This document shows positions 35,217 to 44,132 of a stretch of DNA of 64,000 nt, in pieces. Position numbers and translations under genes: made by a program. This DNA comes from JAEUMG01 sp046349315 (GTDB taxonomy: Bacteria; Pseudomonadota; Alphaproteobacteria; Rhizobiales; Aestuariivirgaceae), in NCBI GenBank assembly GCA_046349315.1, contig JAXMCQ010000008.1, positions 108,657 through 172,656 on the forward strand, given 5' to 3'. How positions within the stretch are numbered: position 1 is the stretch's first letter; each line of letters begins with the position of its first letter. The notes beneath the pieces were generated by a model. That model saw only the letters and a list, made by a program, of their open reading frames with translations, did no database searches and had not been told where the DNA came from.

Positions 35217-36431
35217 ATGGCAGCCATGCAAATCGACCCTGCCCGCAGGGCCGTTTCCCTCGATCCGCGCGATCCGGCCTTTTACAACAATCCTTACCCC
35301 GCATACCGGGAAATTCGCGCCGCCGCGCCGGTTTTCTACTGGGAGGAGTATGGCTATTGGTGCTTCGCGCGGCACGAGGACGTCAACGGATTGCTCCGCG
35401 ACCGCCGCTTTGGCCGGCAGATCACTCATCTGGTCTCGCGCGAACGGCTGGGCTGGCCTGGAATCCCGCCTCAACTTGCGCCGTTCTACGCCTTCGAGGC
35501 GCATTCCCTGCTCGAACTCGAACCACCGGCCCATACGCGCATTCGCGGCCTCGTCAATCGCGCCTTCGTGGGGCGCGCCATCGAGAGCTTGCGGTCGCGT
35601 ATTGCGGCACTTGCCCATTCCTTGATCAACGAATTCGAAGGCTCAGGCACAACAGATTTGCTTGAAAGCTTTGCGACGCCCATTCCCGTCGCAGTCATTG
35701 CCGATCTCCTCGGCGTGCCAAGCGAGATGGCGCCGCAACTCCTGACCTGGTCGCATCGCATGGTAGCGATGTATCAGGCGCGGCGCGACGCCGAGATCGA
35801 GGTGCAGGCTGTTGCGGCAACGCTCGAATTCACTGGTTTCATGCGAGATTATATTAAACGGCGCAGGGCCGAACCGCGCGACGACCTCCTGACGCAACTG
35901 ATCGCGGCAGAACAGGATGGCCAGAAGCTTTCGACCGATGAACTCGTCACCACTGCCATCCTGCTTCTCAATGCCGGCCATGAGGCGACGGTTCACGCGC
36001 TCGCCAACGGCATCAAGGCATTGCTCGAGCGTGGTCTTCGCGCCGATAGTGACCCGCGGCTCGTCGAGGAATTGCTGCGCTACGATGCGCCGCTCCATCT
36101 CTTCACCCGCTACGCCCTGGAAGATGTCGAGGTCGCCGGTGTGAAATTGCGCCAAGGCGACCAGATCGGCCTCTTGCTTGGCGCGGCCAATCGCGATCCC
36201 GAGCGGTTTGCCGATCCCGACCGTTTCGATCCCCGGCGCGAGCCCTGCCCGCATGTGAGCTTCGGGGCCGGCATCCATTTCTGCGTCGGCGCGCCCTTGG
36301 CGCGGCTTGAAATGCAGGTTGCCCTTCCGATCCTGTTTGAGCGCCTGCCCCGCCTCGCTCTCGCGGAAACGCCGCGCTATCGCGACAGCTTCCATTTCCA
36401 TGGGCTCGAACGCCTCGGCGTGACGTTTTGA
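35217..36431 (+). CDS. Cytochrome P450
   Basis: The 404-residue soluble class has the I-helix LLNAGHEATVHALANG, a K-helix VEELLRYDAPLH (ExxR region), and the heme-binding FGAGIHFCVGAPLAR with the axial cysteine at 356. The N-terminus lacks a membrane anchor, as usual in bacteria. An alternative start is M4. No ferredoxin or reductase gene lies beside it, so it must use shared electron carriers. Its neighbours (MttB, DMGDH-like) suggest an oxidative step on a small substrate such as N- or O-demethylation, but that is inference. Confidence 0.94.
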   Translation: MAAMQIDPARRAVSLDPRDPAFYNNPYPAYREIRAAAPVFYWEEYGYWCFARHEDVNGLLRDRRFGRQITHLVSRERLGWPGIPPQLAPFYAFEAHSLLELEPPAHTRIRGLVNRAFVGRAIESLRSRIAALAHSLINEFEGSGTTDLLESFATPIPVAVIADLLGVPSEMAPQLLTWSHRMVAMYQARRDAEIEVQAVAATLEFTGFMRDYIKRRRAEPRDDLLTQLIAAEQDGQKLSTDELVTTAILLLNAGHEATVHALANGIKALLERGLRADSDPRLVEELLRYDAPLHLFTRYALEDVEVAGVKLRQGDQIGLLLGAANRDPERFADPDRFDPRREPCPHVSFGAGIHFCVGAPLARLEMQVALPILFERLPRLALAETPRYRDSFHFHGLERLGVTF

Positions 36432-36504
36432 GGCGTCGCTTCCAGACCATCAAAGGCCGTTTCGCCGACCGCCCGGCGGAGCTGTTGAGCGTAGAACCCG
36501 GCTA

Positions 36505-36524
36505 GGTGAGACTTTCTCAACAGG
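36505..36524. promoter_or_regulatory. 20-base element shared with 30640-30659
   Basis: GGTGAGACTTTCTCAACAGG ends 6 bases before the ATG of the MttB homologue at 36531 and is the reverse complement of the element at 30640. The TGAGA-ctt-TCTCA dyad could be an operator, and the terminal AACAGG may act as the ribosome binding site. Confidence 0.55.
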
Positions 36525-36530
36525 TCGCAA

Positions 36531-38081
36531 ATGTCCGATATCCAGCCCGCCTCTACCGGTCGCCGCGCCCGCGGCGGCGCCGAAGCCCGCCGTGCCGCCC
36601 GCACCGGGGTTGCCGTCAAGCAGGCCGGATTCATCAAGCGCAACATCCCGCTTTACGAGCCTTTCTCGGCTGACCAGCTCGAGCTCATCGAAAACAATGC
36701 CGACATCGTCTTGCAGGAGATCGGCATCGATTTCCGCGACGATCCCGAAGCGCTGGGCATGTGGAAAGAGGCAGGCGCCGACGTCAAAGGCGACCGTGTC
36801 CGGTTTCCCAAAGGACTGGTGCGGTCGCTCCTCAAGACCGCGCCGCGCGAGTTCACGCAGTTTGCCCGCAATCCCGCCAACAACGTCACGGTCGGCGGCA
36901 AGAATACCGTCTTCGCGCCGGTCTATGGGCCGCCCTTCGTCTACAATATCGACGAAGGTCGCCGTTATGCGACGATCGAGGATTTCCGCAATTTTGTGAA
37001 GCTCGCCTATATGTCGCCGTCGCTGCACCATTCGGGCGGCACGGTCTGCGAGCCGGTCGACATCCCGGTGGCGAAGCGCCATCTCGACATGGTCTACAGC
37101 CATATCCGCTATTCCGATAAACCCTTCATGGGCTCCGTGACGGCGCCTGAGCGCGCCGAAGACTCCGTCACGATGGCAAAGATGGTGTTCGGCGATGATT
37201 TCGTCGACCAGAACTGCGTGATGATCAACCTCATCAACGCCAATTCCCCGCTCGTCTTCGACGGCACCATGGTGGGCGCGCTCAAGGTCTATGCGCGCAA
37301 CAACCAGGCAACCGTGATCTCGCCCTTCATCCTGTCGGGAGCCATGTCGGCGGTGACGGCGGTTGGTACGCTCACGCAGATTCTCGCCGAAGCTTCGGTC
37401 GGCATGGCCTTCGCGCAATTGTGCCGCCCCGGTGCGCCGGTCGTCTTCGGCACATTCGCTTCGTCGATCTCCATGCAGTCTGGTGCGCCGACCTTCGGCA
37501 CGCCGGAGCCGGCCTTCGTTCTCTTCGGCGCGGCGCAATTGGCACGCCGCCTTGGCGTACCATTCCGTTCGGGCGGCGGCTTGTGCGCTTCGAAACTGCC
37601 GGATGCGCAGGCCGCGCATGAAAGTGCGAATACGCTGTGGCCGACATTGCTCGGCGGCGTCAATTTCGTGTTGCATGCGGCGGGCTGGCTTGAGGGCGGT
37701 CTTGCCTCCGGCTACGAGAAGCTCATCATCGATGCCGACCAGCTCACCATGTTCCAGCGGTTCTCCGAAGGGGTTGATTTCTCCGAGAACGGCCAGGCGC
37801 TGGACGCCATCCGCGAGGTCGGTCCCGGCTCGCACTTCCTCGGTTGCGCGCATACGCAAGCCAATTTCGAAACCGCCTTCTGGCGGTCCGGCGTTGCCGA
37901 CAACAACTCCTTCGAGCAGTGGCGCGATGCCGGCAGCAAGGATGCGGCACAGCGCGCGAACGAGACCTGGAAGCGGCTGTTGCGCGAATACGAAGCGCCG
38001 GCGCTCGACCCTGCGCTCGATGAATCGCTCAAGGCCTTCATGGCGAAGCGCAAGGAAACCTTGCCCGACAGCGTGAGCTAA
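36531..38081 (+). CDS. Non-pyrrolysine MttB-type methyltransferase homologue 2
   Basis: A 516-residue protein with the MttB features: an N-terminal helix pair (LIENNADIVLQEIGIDF), INANSPLVFDGTMVGAL, ILSGAMSAVTAVGTL, RPGAPVVFGTF, and HAAGWLEGGL, followed by RANETWKRLLREY. No in-frame amber codon exists. The first 35 residues are arginine- and alanine-rich (TGRRARGGAEARRAART) and may be disordered. It is a single gene after a P450 and before a convergent EamA transporter, with the shared 20-base element directly in front. A demethylase of a quaternary amine is the best guess. Confidence 0.88.
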   Translation: MSDIQPASTGRRARGGAEARRAARTGVAVKQAGFIKRNIPLYEPFSADQLELIENNADIVLQEIGIDFRDDPEALGMWKEAGADVKGDRVRFPKGLVRSLLKTAPREFTQFARNPANNVTVGGKNTVFAPVYGPPFVYNIDEGRRYATIEDFRNFVKLAYMSPSLHHSGGTVCEPVDIPVAKRHLDMVYSHIRYSDKPFMGSVTAPERAEDSVTMAKMVFGDDFVDQNCVMINLINANSPLVFDGTMVGALKVYARNNQATVISPFILSGAMSAVTAVGTLTQILAEASVGMAFAQLCRPGAPVVFGTFASSISMQSGAPTFGTPEPAFVLFGAAQLARRLGVPFRSGGGLCASKLPDAQAAHESANTLWPTLLGGVNFVLHAAGWLEGGLASGYEKLIIDADQLTMFQRFSEGVDFSENGQALDAIREVGPGSHFLGCAHTQANFETAFWRSGVADNNSFEQWRDAGSKDAAQRANETWKRLLREYEAPALDPALDESLKAFMAKRKETLPDSVS

Positions 38082-39040
38082 GCCGGCTTCCTCGGCCTGC
38101 GGACATCATACCAGCTATAGAGCCCGATGCCGCCGATGATCAGCGCGGTGCCGAGTGCGTCGATCAGAGTGAACTGCTCGCCGAGAAAGATGACGGCGAG
38201 ATAGATCGTTACCAAGGGCGAGATGGTCGAGATCATCGCGGTCGACTGCGCGCCAATGCGGCCCAGGCCGGCATTGGTCATGAAGCTCGGCACGATGGTG
38301 GCAAAGACCGCGGTTCCGGCGGCCAGCATGAGATAGCGCGGCGACAAATTTGACAGGCTGGATTTGCTGAACAAGTACCAGTGAATGATGCTGCCGAGCG
38401 AGGCCGCCGACATCGCAACGGAAGTGAAGAGCGTGGAGCCCATCAGGCCGATGAAGTTCCTGGCAAGCAATTGATAGAGCGCGAAGCTCAAGGCGGCGCC
38501 GAGCACGAGTATCGTACCGATCGCGGTGCGATAGGCATCCGTGGTGATGCCACCATTGAAGACGACGACTAAGCCCAGATACGTGACGAAGGCGGCGAAC
38601 AATCCGACGCGCGTCAATCGCGCGCCAAAGAAGGCCCAGCCGAGCAGCATCACAAAAATCGGATAGGTAAAGAGGACGAGCCGCTCCAATTGCGCGGTAA
38701 TATAAACGAGACCTTCGAAGTCGAGCAGCGAGGCGAGATAATAGCCGATGAAGCCGGTCAGCGCGGCAAAGGCGAAGAGCCGCGGCGAGGGCATCGGCTT
38801 GCCCTGCGCCTTCATGCGGCGGTAAGCGAAGATGCCGATCGCGCCGAAAACCGGCAAAGCGAAGATCATGCGCAAGGCGAGCAGCAAGGGCGCGTCGGTC
38901 AGTTCCATATAGGCGAGCTTGATGAAGATCGCCTTGGTCGAGAACAGCGCAGCACCGCCGCCGGCCAGAACATAACCGGCGAGAATGCGTCCCTGCCCCG
39001 CGTGATGGGGCGCCGTCTGTTGGCTTGCGGTCATCGCCAT
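38078..39040 (-). CDS. EamA-type drug/metabolite transporter (DMT family)
   Basis: The 320 residues have ten hydrophobic segments in two EamA repeats (GYVLAGGGAALFSTKAIFIK at the start; TMISTISPLVTIYLAVIFLGE in the second half). It is the last gene of a minus-strand operon with a PotA-type ATPase, DUF1194, OCD homologue and MttB homologue, three bases after the MttB stop. It likely moves a small organic solute linked to that pathway. The stop overlaps the convergent MttB gene by 4 bases. Confidence 0.9.
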   Translation of the reverse strand: MAMTASQQTAPHHAGQGRILAGYVLAGGGAALFSTKAIFIKLAYMELTDAPLLLALRMIFALPVFGAIGIFAYRRMKAQGKPMPSPRLFAFAALTGFIGYYLASLLDFEGLVYITAQLERLVLFTYPIFVMLLGWAFFGARLTRVGLFAAFVTYLGLVVVFNGGITTDAYRTAIGTILVLGAALSFALYQLLARNFIGLMGSTLFTSVAMSAASLGSIIHWYLFSKSSLSNLSPRYLMLAAGTAVFATIVPSFMTNAGLGRIGAQSTAMISTISPLVTIYLAVIFLGEQFTLIDALGTALIIGGIGLYSWYDVRRPRKPA

Positions 39041-39043
39041 GGC

Positions 39044-40579
39044 TTACTCGATCGGCGCTCCGCCCTCGGCCTTGCGCCGCGCCACGAAGGCTGAAAGCGC
39101 CTCGGCAATCGCCGGATCGATCGCCGGCTGCTCATATTCTTTCAATGCCTGATGATAGATGCGATTGGCACGCTGTGCCGCATCGAGGCCTCCGCCTTCG
39201 CGCCAGGCACCGTAATTCTGCGTCGATGAGATAAGTGGTTGATAGAAAGCCGAGGCGTAGGTGGCAATAGTGCGCTCGGTTCCGAAGAAATGACCGCCGG
39301 GACCGACCTGGGCGATCTCCTCGATCCCGATCGTATCGGCATCGATGCGGACCGGTTCCAGATATTGCGCCATCATCTGCAGGAGTTCGATGTCGAGCAC
39401 GAATTTCTCAAATGAGGCGCACAACCCGCCCTCGACCCAGCCGGCGGCATGCATCAGAAGATTGGCGCCTGCCGTCATTGCCGACCAGACGGAGCCTTGC
39501 GATTCATAGCCGGACGCAAAATCCGTCGTGTTCGAAGACGAAAAGTTCGACGAGCGCAAGGGAATGCCATAGCGCCGCGCCATCTGGCCGCCGATCTGCT
39601 TGCAACGATAGGCCTCGACCAGGCCATAGGCGGGTGCACCGGTCTTCATGTCGACATTCTTGGCGGCGCAACCATAAAGGATGGGCGCGCCAGGGCGGAT
39701 CAACTGGCCGAGCGCCAATCCGAACAGAACTTCGGCATTGCACATGGCCATGGCCCCGGCAATCGTCGCCGGCGTGGAAGCGCCCGCAATGATGAAAGGC
39801 GTCAAAAGTACCGGCTGACCGTAGCGCGCCATCTCCATGACGCCGATGGTCATGGGCACGTCATACTGCAACGGCGTGTTGGTATTGATGATCGAGAAGA
39901 CGCCGGGTCGCTTGCCAAACTCTTCAAGCGTTTCGCCGCGGGCGATCGCGCACATTTCGAAGACATCGAGAATGCGCTGCCGGCTCTGGCAGAAGACATA
40001 GGGCACCTTGTCGGTATAGGTGAGCATTGCCAGTGCCGCGTCGAGGTGGCGATCCTTTACCTCGATATCGAGCGGCTCCACCGGCCAGCCATTCATCTGC
40101 ACCAGGTTGAAGAGCTGAGTGAGCTTCAGGAAGTCTATGAAATCCGCAAGCTTGCCGGAACGGCGGCCGCGCTCGAGATCGGAACAATTAGGCGGCCCCA
40201 GCACCGCGGCGGTAGTGAGAAACTCATTGCCGATGCGAACTTCATGCGCCTTGTTGCGCGGCGTCATGGTGAATTGCGACGGTACGGATTTGAGTGCCGC
40301 TTCAATGATGTCGCGACCGACGCGAACCTGCGCTAGCGAATCGTCGACGATCGCCCCTGCCTTTCGGAATATCTCGCGTGCTTCCGCGACCTGACAGCGA
40401 ATGCCGATCGTCTCGAGGATTGTCAGTGCCGCTTCATGCAGCGCTTCGACTTCATCGTCTGAAATGAGTTTGGTGGGCGGCAGCGGGTTGACGAGCTGCT
40501 TCCACGGCATCTGGGCAATGGGAGCCCCGCGGCGGTCGCCGATACGCCGCCGCCGCTGCGTTTCTCCCGTTTGGCTCAT
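39044..40579 (-). CDS. Non-pyrrolysine MttB-type methyltransferase homologue 3
   Basis: The start at 40579 is fixed by an ATGA overlap with the ornithine cyclodeaminase gene and gives 511 residues; the open frame runs further upstream but only through the neighbouring gene. Motifs are INTNTPLQYDVPM, IIAGASTPATIAGAM, RPGAPILYGC and HAAGWVEGGL. PWKQLVNPLPPTKLISDDEV resembles homologue 1 more than homologue 2. No pyrrolysine codon is present and no corrinoid protein adjoins it. It is part of the operon of 38078-43348. Confidence 0.88.
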   Translation of the reverse strand: MSQTGETQRRRRIGDRRGAPIAQMPWKQLVNPLPPTKLISDDEVEALHEAALTILETIGIRCQVAEAREIFRKAGAIVDDSLAQVRVGRDIIEAALKSVPSQFTMTPRNKAHEVRIGNEFLTTAAVLGPPNCSDLERGRRSGKLADFIDFLKLTQLFNLVQMNGWPVEPLDIEVKDRHLDAALAMLTYTDKVPYVFCQSRQRILDVFEMCAIARGETLEEFGKRPGVFSIINTNTPLQYDVPMTIGVMEMARYGQPVLLTPFIIAGASTPATIAGAMAMCNAEVLFGLALGQLIRPGAPILYGCAAKNVDMKTGAPAYGLVEAYRCKQIGGQMARRYGIPLRSSNFSSSNTTDFASGYESQGSVWSAMTAGANLLMHAAGWVEGGLCASFEKFVLDIELLQMMAQYLEPVRIDADTIGIEEIAQVGPGGHFFGTERTIATYASAFYQPLISSTQNYGAWREGGGLDAAQRANRIYHQALKEYEQPAIDPAIAEALSAFVARRKAEGGAPIE

Positions 40580-41502
40580 TGCAATTCGGTCCAGATGTGG
40601 AGCGCGGTGAAGAGATCGAGGTGAGAACCGCCGCCATTCTTGAAGAGGGTAATCTCCTCCGCCGTCCGGCGTCCAGTCATGGCCCCCTTGCACAATTGGA
40701 AGAGGTCGGCGCGGACCGCCTCATGCGTGATGATGCCGCGCTTGATCGGGTCGCCCAGGTCGCCCGGCTGGTCGACCGCAAACCAGCGCGAATCGACGAA
40801 GATCGTGCTGCGGGTGACAGCGTCGTCGTCGCATTCACGCATTTCCGGCGTGAAACCGCCGACGAGATCGAGATGGGCACCGGGCTTCAGCCAGGCGCCT
40901 TTGACGAGCGGTTCCGTCGAGGCTGTCGCGGTCGAGATGATATCGGCGCGGCGAACGGCGGATTCGAGGTCGGTGACGGGCGTGCCACCAACCTCGCGGG
41001 CCAGGGTTTCCGCTTTCTCCGAGCGCCGGTTCCAAACGAACACGTCGCGGATCTTCGGCCGCACCGCACGATGAGCCGCCACAAGAAACGGCGCCAAGGC
41101 CCCTGCCCCAACCATCAGCAGAACTTCAGCATCGGGTCGCGACAGGAGCCTGGAGCCGAGTGCGGAGTCCGCTGCAGTCTTGCGATAGGTGAGCGCGGTG
41201 CCATCGATCATCAGCAAGGGGCGGCCATCTTTCCCATCAAACAGAGCGTAGACCGCCTGGACGGCCGGCAATGGCCCCTTATCCGGGTTCGCCGGAAAGA
41301 CGGTCACGATCTTGGTGCCCATCGCCACGCCCGGCTGCCAGGCGGGAAGATTGAAATAGGTGTCGCGGATATCGCCCGTGGTGGTGTGGAGTTCGGAGCG
41401 GTCGACCATCGGAGCCGGCCCGCGATGCGCCTTGGCCAGCGCATCGACGAGCTTCGGCCACGAACACAGGTCGTGAACTCCTTCGGCCGTAACAATGCGC
41501 AT
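40576..41502 (-). CDS. Ornithine cyclodeaminase/mu-crystallin family protein
   Basis: A 308-residue protein with the OCD/CRYM plan: KIVTVFPANPDKGPLPAVQA, DGTALTYRKTAADSALGSRLL (lysine in the substrate pocket), the Rossmann motif LMVGAGALAPFLVAAH, and CDDDAVTRSTIFVDS. Family members are NAD(P)-dependent imine/ketimine reductases, cyclodeaminases or alanine dehydrogenases. It lies between DUF1194 and MttB genes with 4-base overlaps. Reduction of a cyclic ketimine formed after demethylation (as with proline betaine) would fit, but this is inference. Confidence 0.9.
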   Translation of the reverse strand: MRIVTAEGVHDLCSWPKLVDALAKAHRGPAPMVDRSELHTTTGDIRDTYFNLPAWQPGVAMGTKIVTVFPANPDKGPLPAVQAVYALFDGKDGRPLLMIDGTALTYRKTAADSALGSRLLSRPDAEVLLMVGAGALAPFLVAAHRAVRPKIRDVFVWNRRSEKAETLAREVGGTPVTDLESAVRRADIISTATASTEPLVKGAWLKPGAHLDLVGGFTPEMRECDDDAVTRSTIFVDSRWFAVDQPGDLGDPIKRGIITHEAVRADLFQLCKGAMTGRRTAEEITLFKNGGGSHLDLFTALHIWTELQ

Positions 41503-42212
41503 CAGGAAATCCCAGGGCCGACAATTTCGCGCAGAAGCTTTTTGTAGATCGCCTCGGCATAGGAGACATAGTCATTGGCGGGCATGACGAAATTAGCCTG
41601 GCCGCCGACGACATTGCGCTCGAAATACTGATCGAGCGTCGGCCATTCGTTCAGAATGGTGAGCGCGTTGATGGTGATGCCGCGCGCCACGATGCGATCG
41701 CGGACCATATTGACCGGCGGACCGATGTTGTTTCTTCCGTCCGACGAGATATCGATCACGTTGCGCTCCGCCGACGGAGCGAAGTCAAACTGCATCGCGG
41801 AATATTGCAAGGCGGTGCTGATCGACGTTCCGCCTTCGGCGAGCCGGCGTGGCATACGCGCCAGTATTTTTCCCAAGGCCTCGGCCTGATCCGGATTGGA
41901 GATGACCGTCCAGGGCACGACAACCATCTGATTGTTTTCGTCCGACCATTGCAAGGCCATCACCGCGATGCGGCCTGTCGCGCCCTTGCGGATCGCTTCC
42001 TGAATTTCTCTACGAAGGAAGGCGCGGCCGAGACCCTCCATCTGGAGACGAAACTCGTTGGAATCGACGCTGAAGGAGCAATCGATGGCCAACACAAGGG
42101 CCAAATCGACCTGATACTCCTCGGCCTGCGAAGCCGAGCGAATAGAAGCGGCTGAAAACAGAAGCAGGAAGACTGCAACCGCCCGCGGCAGGAAGGTGCG
42201 CATGCCGGTCAT
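41502..42212 (-). CDS. DUF1194 exported protein 2
   Basis: The ATG at 42212 follows GAGGGTGCG and gives 236 residues: a signal peptide (MTGMRTFLPRAVAVFLLLFS, cleaved near SQA), then the VWA-like core with AIDCSFSV, EGGTSIST, VIDISSDGRNN and the conserved end AEAIYKKLLREI. The first cysteine after the signal is only in the AIDCSFSV motif, so it is not a lipoprotein. It is inside the PotA-OCD-MttB operon with a TGATG junction to the OCD gene. Function is unknown; paralogues lie at 29843, 43452 and 44129. Confidence 0.87.
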   Translation of the reverse strand: MTGMRTFLPRAVAVFLLLFSAASIRSASQAEEYQVDLALVLAIDCSFSVDSNEFRLQMEGLGRAFLRREIQEAIRKGATGRIAVMALQWSDENNQMVVVPWTVISNPDQAEALGKILARMPRRLAEGGTSISTALQYSAMQFDFAPSAERNVIDISSDGRNNIGPPVNMVRDRIVARGITINALTILNEWPTLDQYFERNVVGGQANFVMPANDYVSYAEAIYKKLLREIVGPGIS

Positions 42213-42232
42213 CGCACCCTCATTTCGGAGCC

Positions 42233-43348
42233 TTAGTGCAAGTCGATATAGTCAAGAGCCCGGCAATCCTGCGCCCTCCAGCCCAGCTTCACCTTGTTGC
42301 CCTTCCCCAGGCCATTATGCATTGCCTTGTTGGGAACCTTCACGATGAAATCATCATGGCCGCAAACCGAAAGGCGCGTGCGGATATGATCGCCGAGATA
42401 GATCAGTTCCTCGACCACGCCGTCCAGGGTCACATCCGTGTCGCCACCCTGTGGGTTGATCTCGACGCGCTCGGGGCGCACCGACAACAAAGTGCGGTCG
42501 CCCTTGGCCTTCACATTGACCAGGAGCGCCTTGACGATATCGCCGGAATGGATGCGCACGGTAGCAAGATCGTTCGAGCCCACCTCAAGGACCGTACCTT
42601 TCAGCTTGTTGTTCTCGCCGATGAACTGCGCCACAAAGGAATTGCGCGGGCGTTCATAAAGCTCATCCGGCGTCGAGAGCTGCTGTACGACGCCATCATT
42701 GAAGACGGCAATCCGGTTCGACATGGTGAGCGCCTCGGACTGGTCATGCGTCACGTAGACGACCGTAACTCCGAGACTCTCGTGGATGTGCTTGATCTCG
42801 TATTGCATCTGCTCGCGCAATTGCTTGTCGAGGGCGCCGAGCGGTTCGTCCATCAGCACAAGGTCGGGCTCGAAGACGAGCGCGCGCGCCACCGCGACGC
42901 GCTGCTGCTGGCCGCCGGAAAGCTGGGCCGGCCGGCGATTGCCAAATTGCGGCAGTTCGACCATTTCGAGCACGCGCTTCACGCGCTGCTCGATCTCGGG
43001 CTTCGCCAGCCCACGGACCTGCAACGGGAAGGCCAGGTTCTCGTTCACCGTCATGTGCGGGAACAAGGCGTAATTCTGGAACACCATGCCGATGCCCCGC
43101 TTATGCGGTGGCACATTGTTGATCGGGCGGCCTTTGAGGAAGATTTCGCCATGGGTCGCCGGCTCGAAGCCCGCCAGCATCATGAGCGTCGTCGTCTTGC
43201 CTGATCCGGACGGTCCCAGCATGGTGACGAATTCGCCCTTGGCGATATCAAGATTGAGATTCTTTACGACCAGCGTTTCGCCGTCATAGCTCTTCTGAAC
43301 TTCAGCAAAGCGAACCATCGCTAAGCTGCCATTTGTGGCGGCTGCCAT
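42233..43348 (-). CDS. PotA/CUT-type ABC transporter ATP-binding protein, no permeases nearby
   Basis: The 371-residue ATPase has Walker A GPSGSGKTTT, signature LSGGQQQRVAVARAL, Walker B LVLMDEPLGALD, the H-loop VTHDQSEALTM, and a C-terminal TOBE-type regulatory region (VRPERVEINPQGGD). This subgroup energises polyamine, Fe3+ or betaine-like uptake. GAGGGAGC precedes the ATG. It is the first gene of a five-gene operon, but the permease and substrate-binding genes usually beside it are missing, so it may serve a transporter encoded elsewhere. Confidence 0.9.
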   Translation of the reverse strand: MAAATNGSLAMVRFAEVQKSYDGETLVVKNLNLDIAKGEFVTMLGPSGSGKTTTLMMLAGFEPATHGEIFLKGRPINNVPPHKRGIGMVFQNYALFPHMTVNENLAFPLQVRGLAKPEIEQRVKRVLEMVELPQFGNRRPAQLSGGQQQRVAVARALVFEPDLVLMDEPLGALDKQLREQMQYEIKHIHESLGVTVVYVTHDQSEALTMSNRIAVFNDGVVQQLSTPDELYERPRNSFVAQFIGENNKLKGTVLEVGSNDLATVRIHSGDIVKALLVNVKAKGDRTLLSVRPERVEINPQGGDTDVTLDGVVEELIYLGDHIRTRLSVCGHDDFIVKVPNKAMHNGLGKGNKVKLGWRAQDCRALDYIDLH

Positions 43349-43451
43349 GCTCCCTCGACCCTCACCTGTTTTCTTGTTCTGGTTGCTAAAGGGATCATAG
43401 TCAGTTGCGGCGCCCTAGGGAAGATTGCATTATCCGGCGGCAGCGGACGGG

Positions 43452-44132
43452 CTAGGACTGGAGCGGGCGCAATTCGCGCAGCAATTTGGCCTTGATGGCG
43501 CGGGCAAAATCCTCGAAATCGTGGGCCTTTTCCATGAAGGCGTCGGGGCCGCCGATGACGTTTTCCTCGTAATATTGCGCAAGCCCCACGTCTTCGCCCT
43601 CGACTGCCAAGCCATTGATTGTGACGCCCAAGGCCAGGGTCGCTTGCCTAACGGCACTGAGGTCGTGACCGGCATTATCCTCGCCGTCGCCGGAAATATC
43701 GATCACCCGACGCTGGCCGTCATAAGCGTTGGCTTCGATGATCCGGGCGCCGTCGCGCATGGCGGTGGCGATCGAGGTCGAACTCGCATAATGCCAGCGC
43801 CGGGTGAGCCCGATCAGATAGGCGAAGGCCTTGGCGTCCCGGGCACTGGCGATTTCCGCCCAGGGGACCGACAGATTCGACTCGCCGGGCCCACCCCATT
43901 GCAGGACGGCGATGGCAGCACCAAGCGGCTTCAGGCCGTCGATCGCCGCAAGCACTTCGGGATCGCGAAAGGCCGCGGCCAAGCCTTCAAGCTGAAGCGC
44001 ATATTCAGCCGAATCGACACTTGCCGAACAATCGAGGGCGAGGACAAGTTCGATCGCGACCGGGTGCTCCGCCCGCGCCGGCATGACCAGCGCGGCCATG
44101 GCGAGCGTCATGGCGGGAAGAAATGTCCTCAC
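43452..44132 (-). CDS. DUF1194 exported protein 3
   Basis: A 226-residue paralogue with a signal peptide (MRTFLPAMTLAMAALVMPARA), ALDCSASV, SSTSIATAM, VIDISGDGEDNAG and the end FARAIKAKLLREL. The four-base ATGA overlap with the gene at 44129 shows that the two are translated together. It is separated from the PotA-type operon by about 100 bases. The preserved DxSxS motif and second aspartate (DISGDG) suggest a metal-binding adhesion-type fold. No enzymatic role is known. Confidence 0.87.
   Translation of the reverse strand: MRTFLPAMTLAMAALVMPARAEHPVAIELVLALDCSASVDSAEYALQLEGLAAAFRDPEVLAAIDGLKPLGAAIAVLQWGGPGESNLSVPWAEIASARDAKAFAYLIGLTRRWHYASSTSIATAMRDGARIIEANAYDGQRRVIDISGDGEDNAGHDLSAVRQATLALGVTINGLAVEGEDVGLAQYYEENVIGGPDAFMEKAHDFEDFARAIKAKLLRELRPLQS

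Noticed and set aside
30640..36524. Transposon interpretation of the inverted 20-base pair
   Set aside because: No transposase or target duplication is seen in the intervening 5.9 kb, and both copies sit in the same place relative to start codons, which fits regulation better.
36450..37859. Long minus-strand open frame opposite MttB homologue 2
   Set aside because: Antisense shadow; the plus strand has all MttB motifs and a plausible start.
14098..40579. Pyrrolysine (amber) codons in the MttB homologues
   Set aside because: All three frames are continuous with no internal TAG, so they are not pyrrolysine enzymes.
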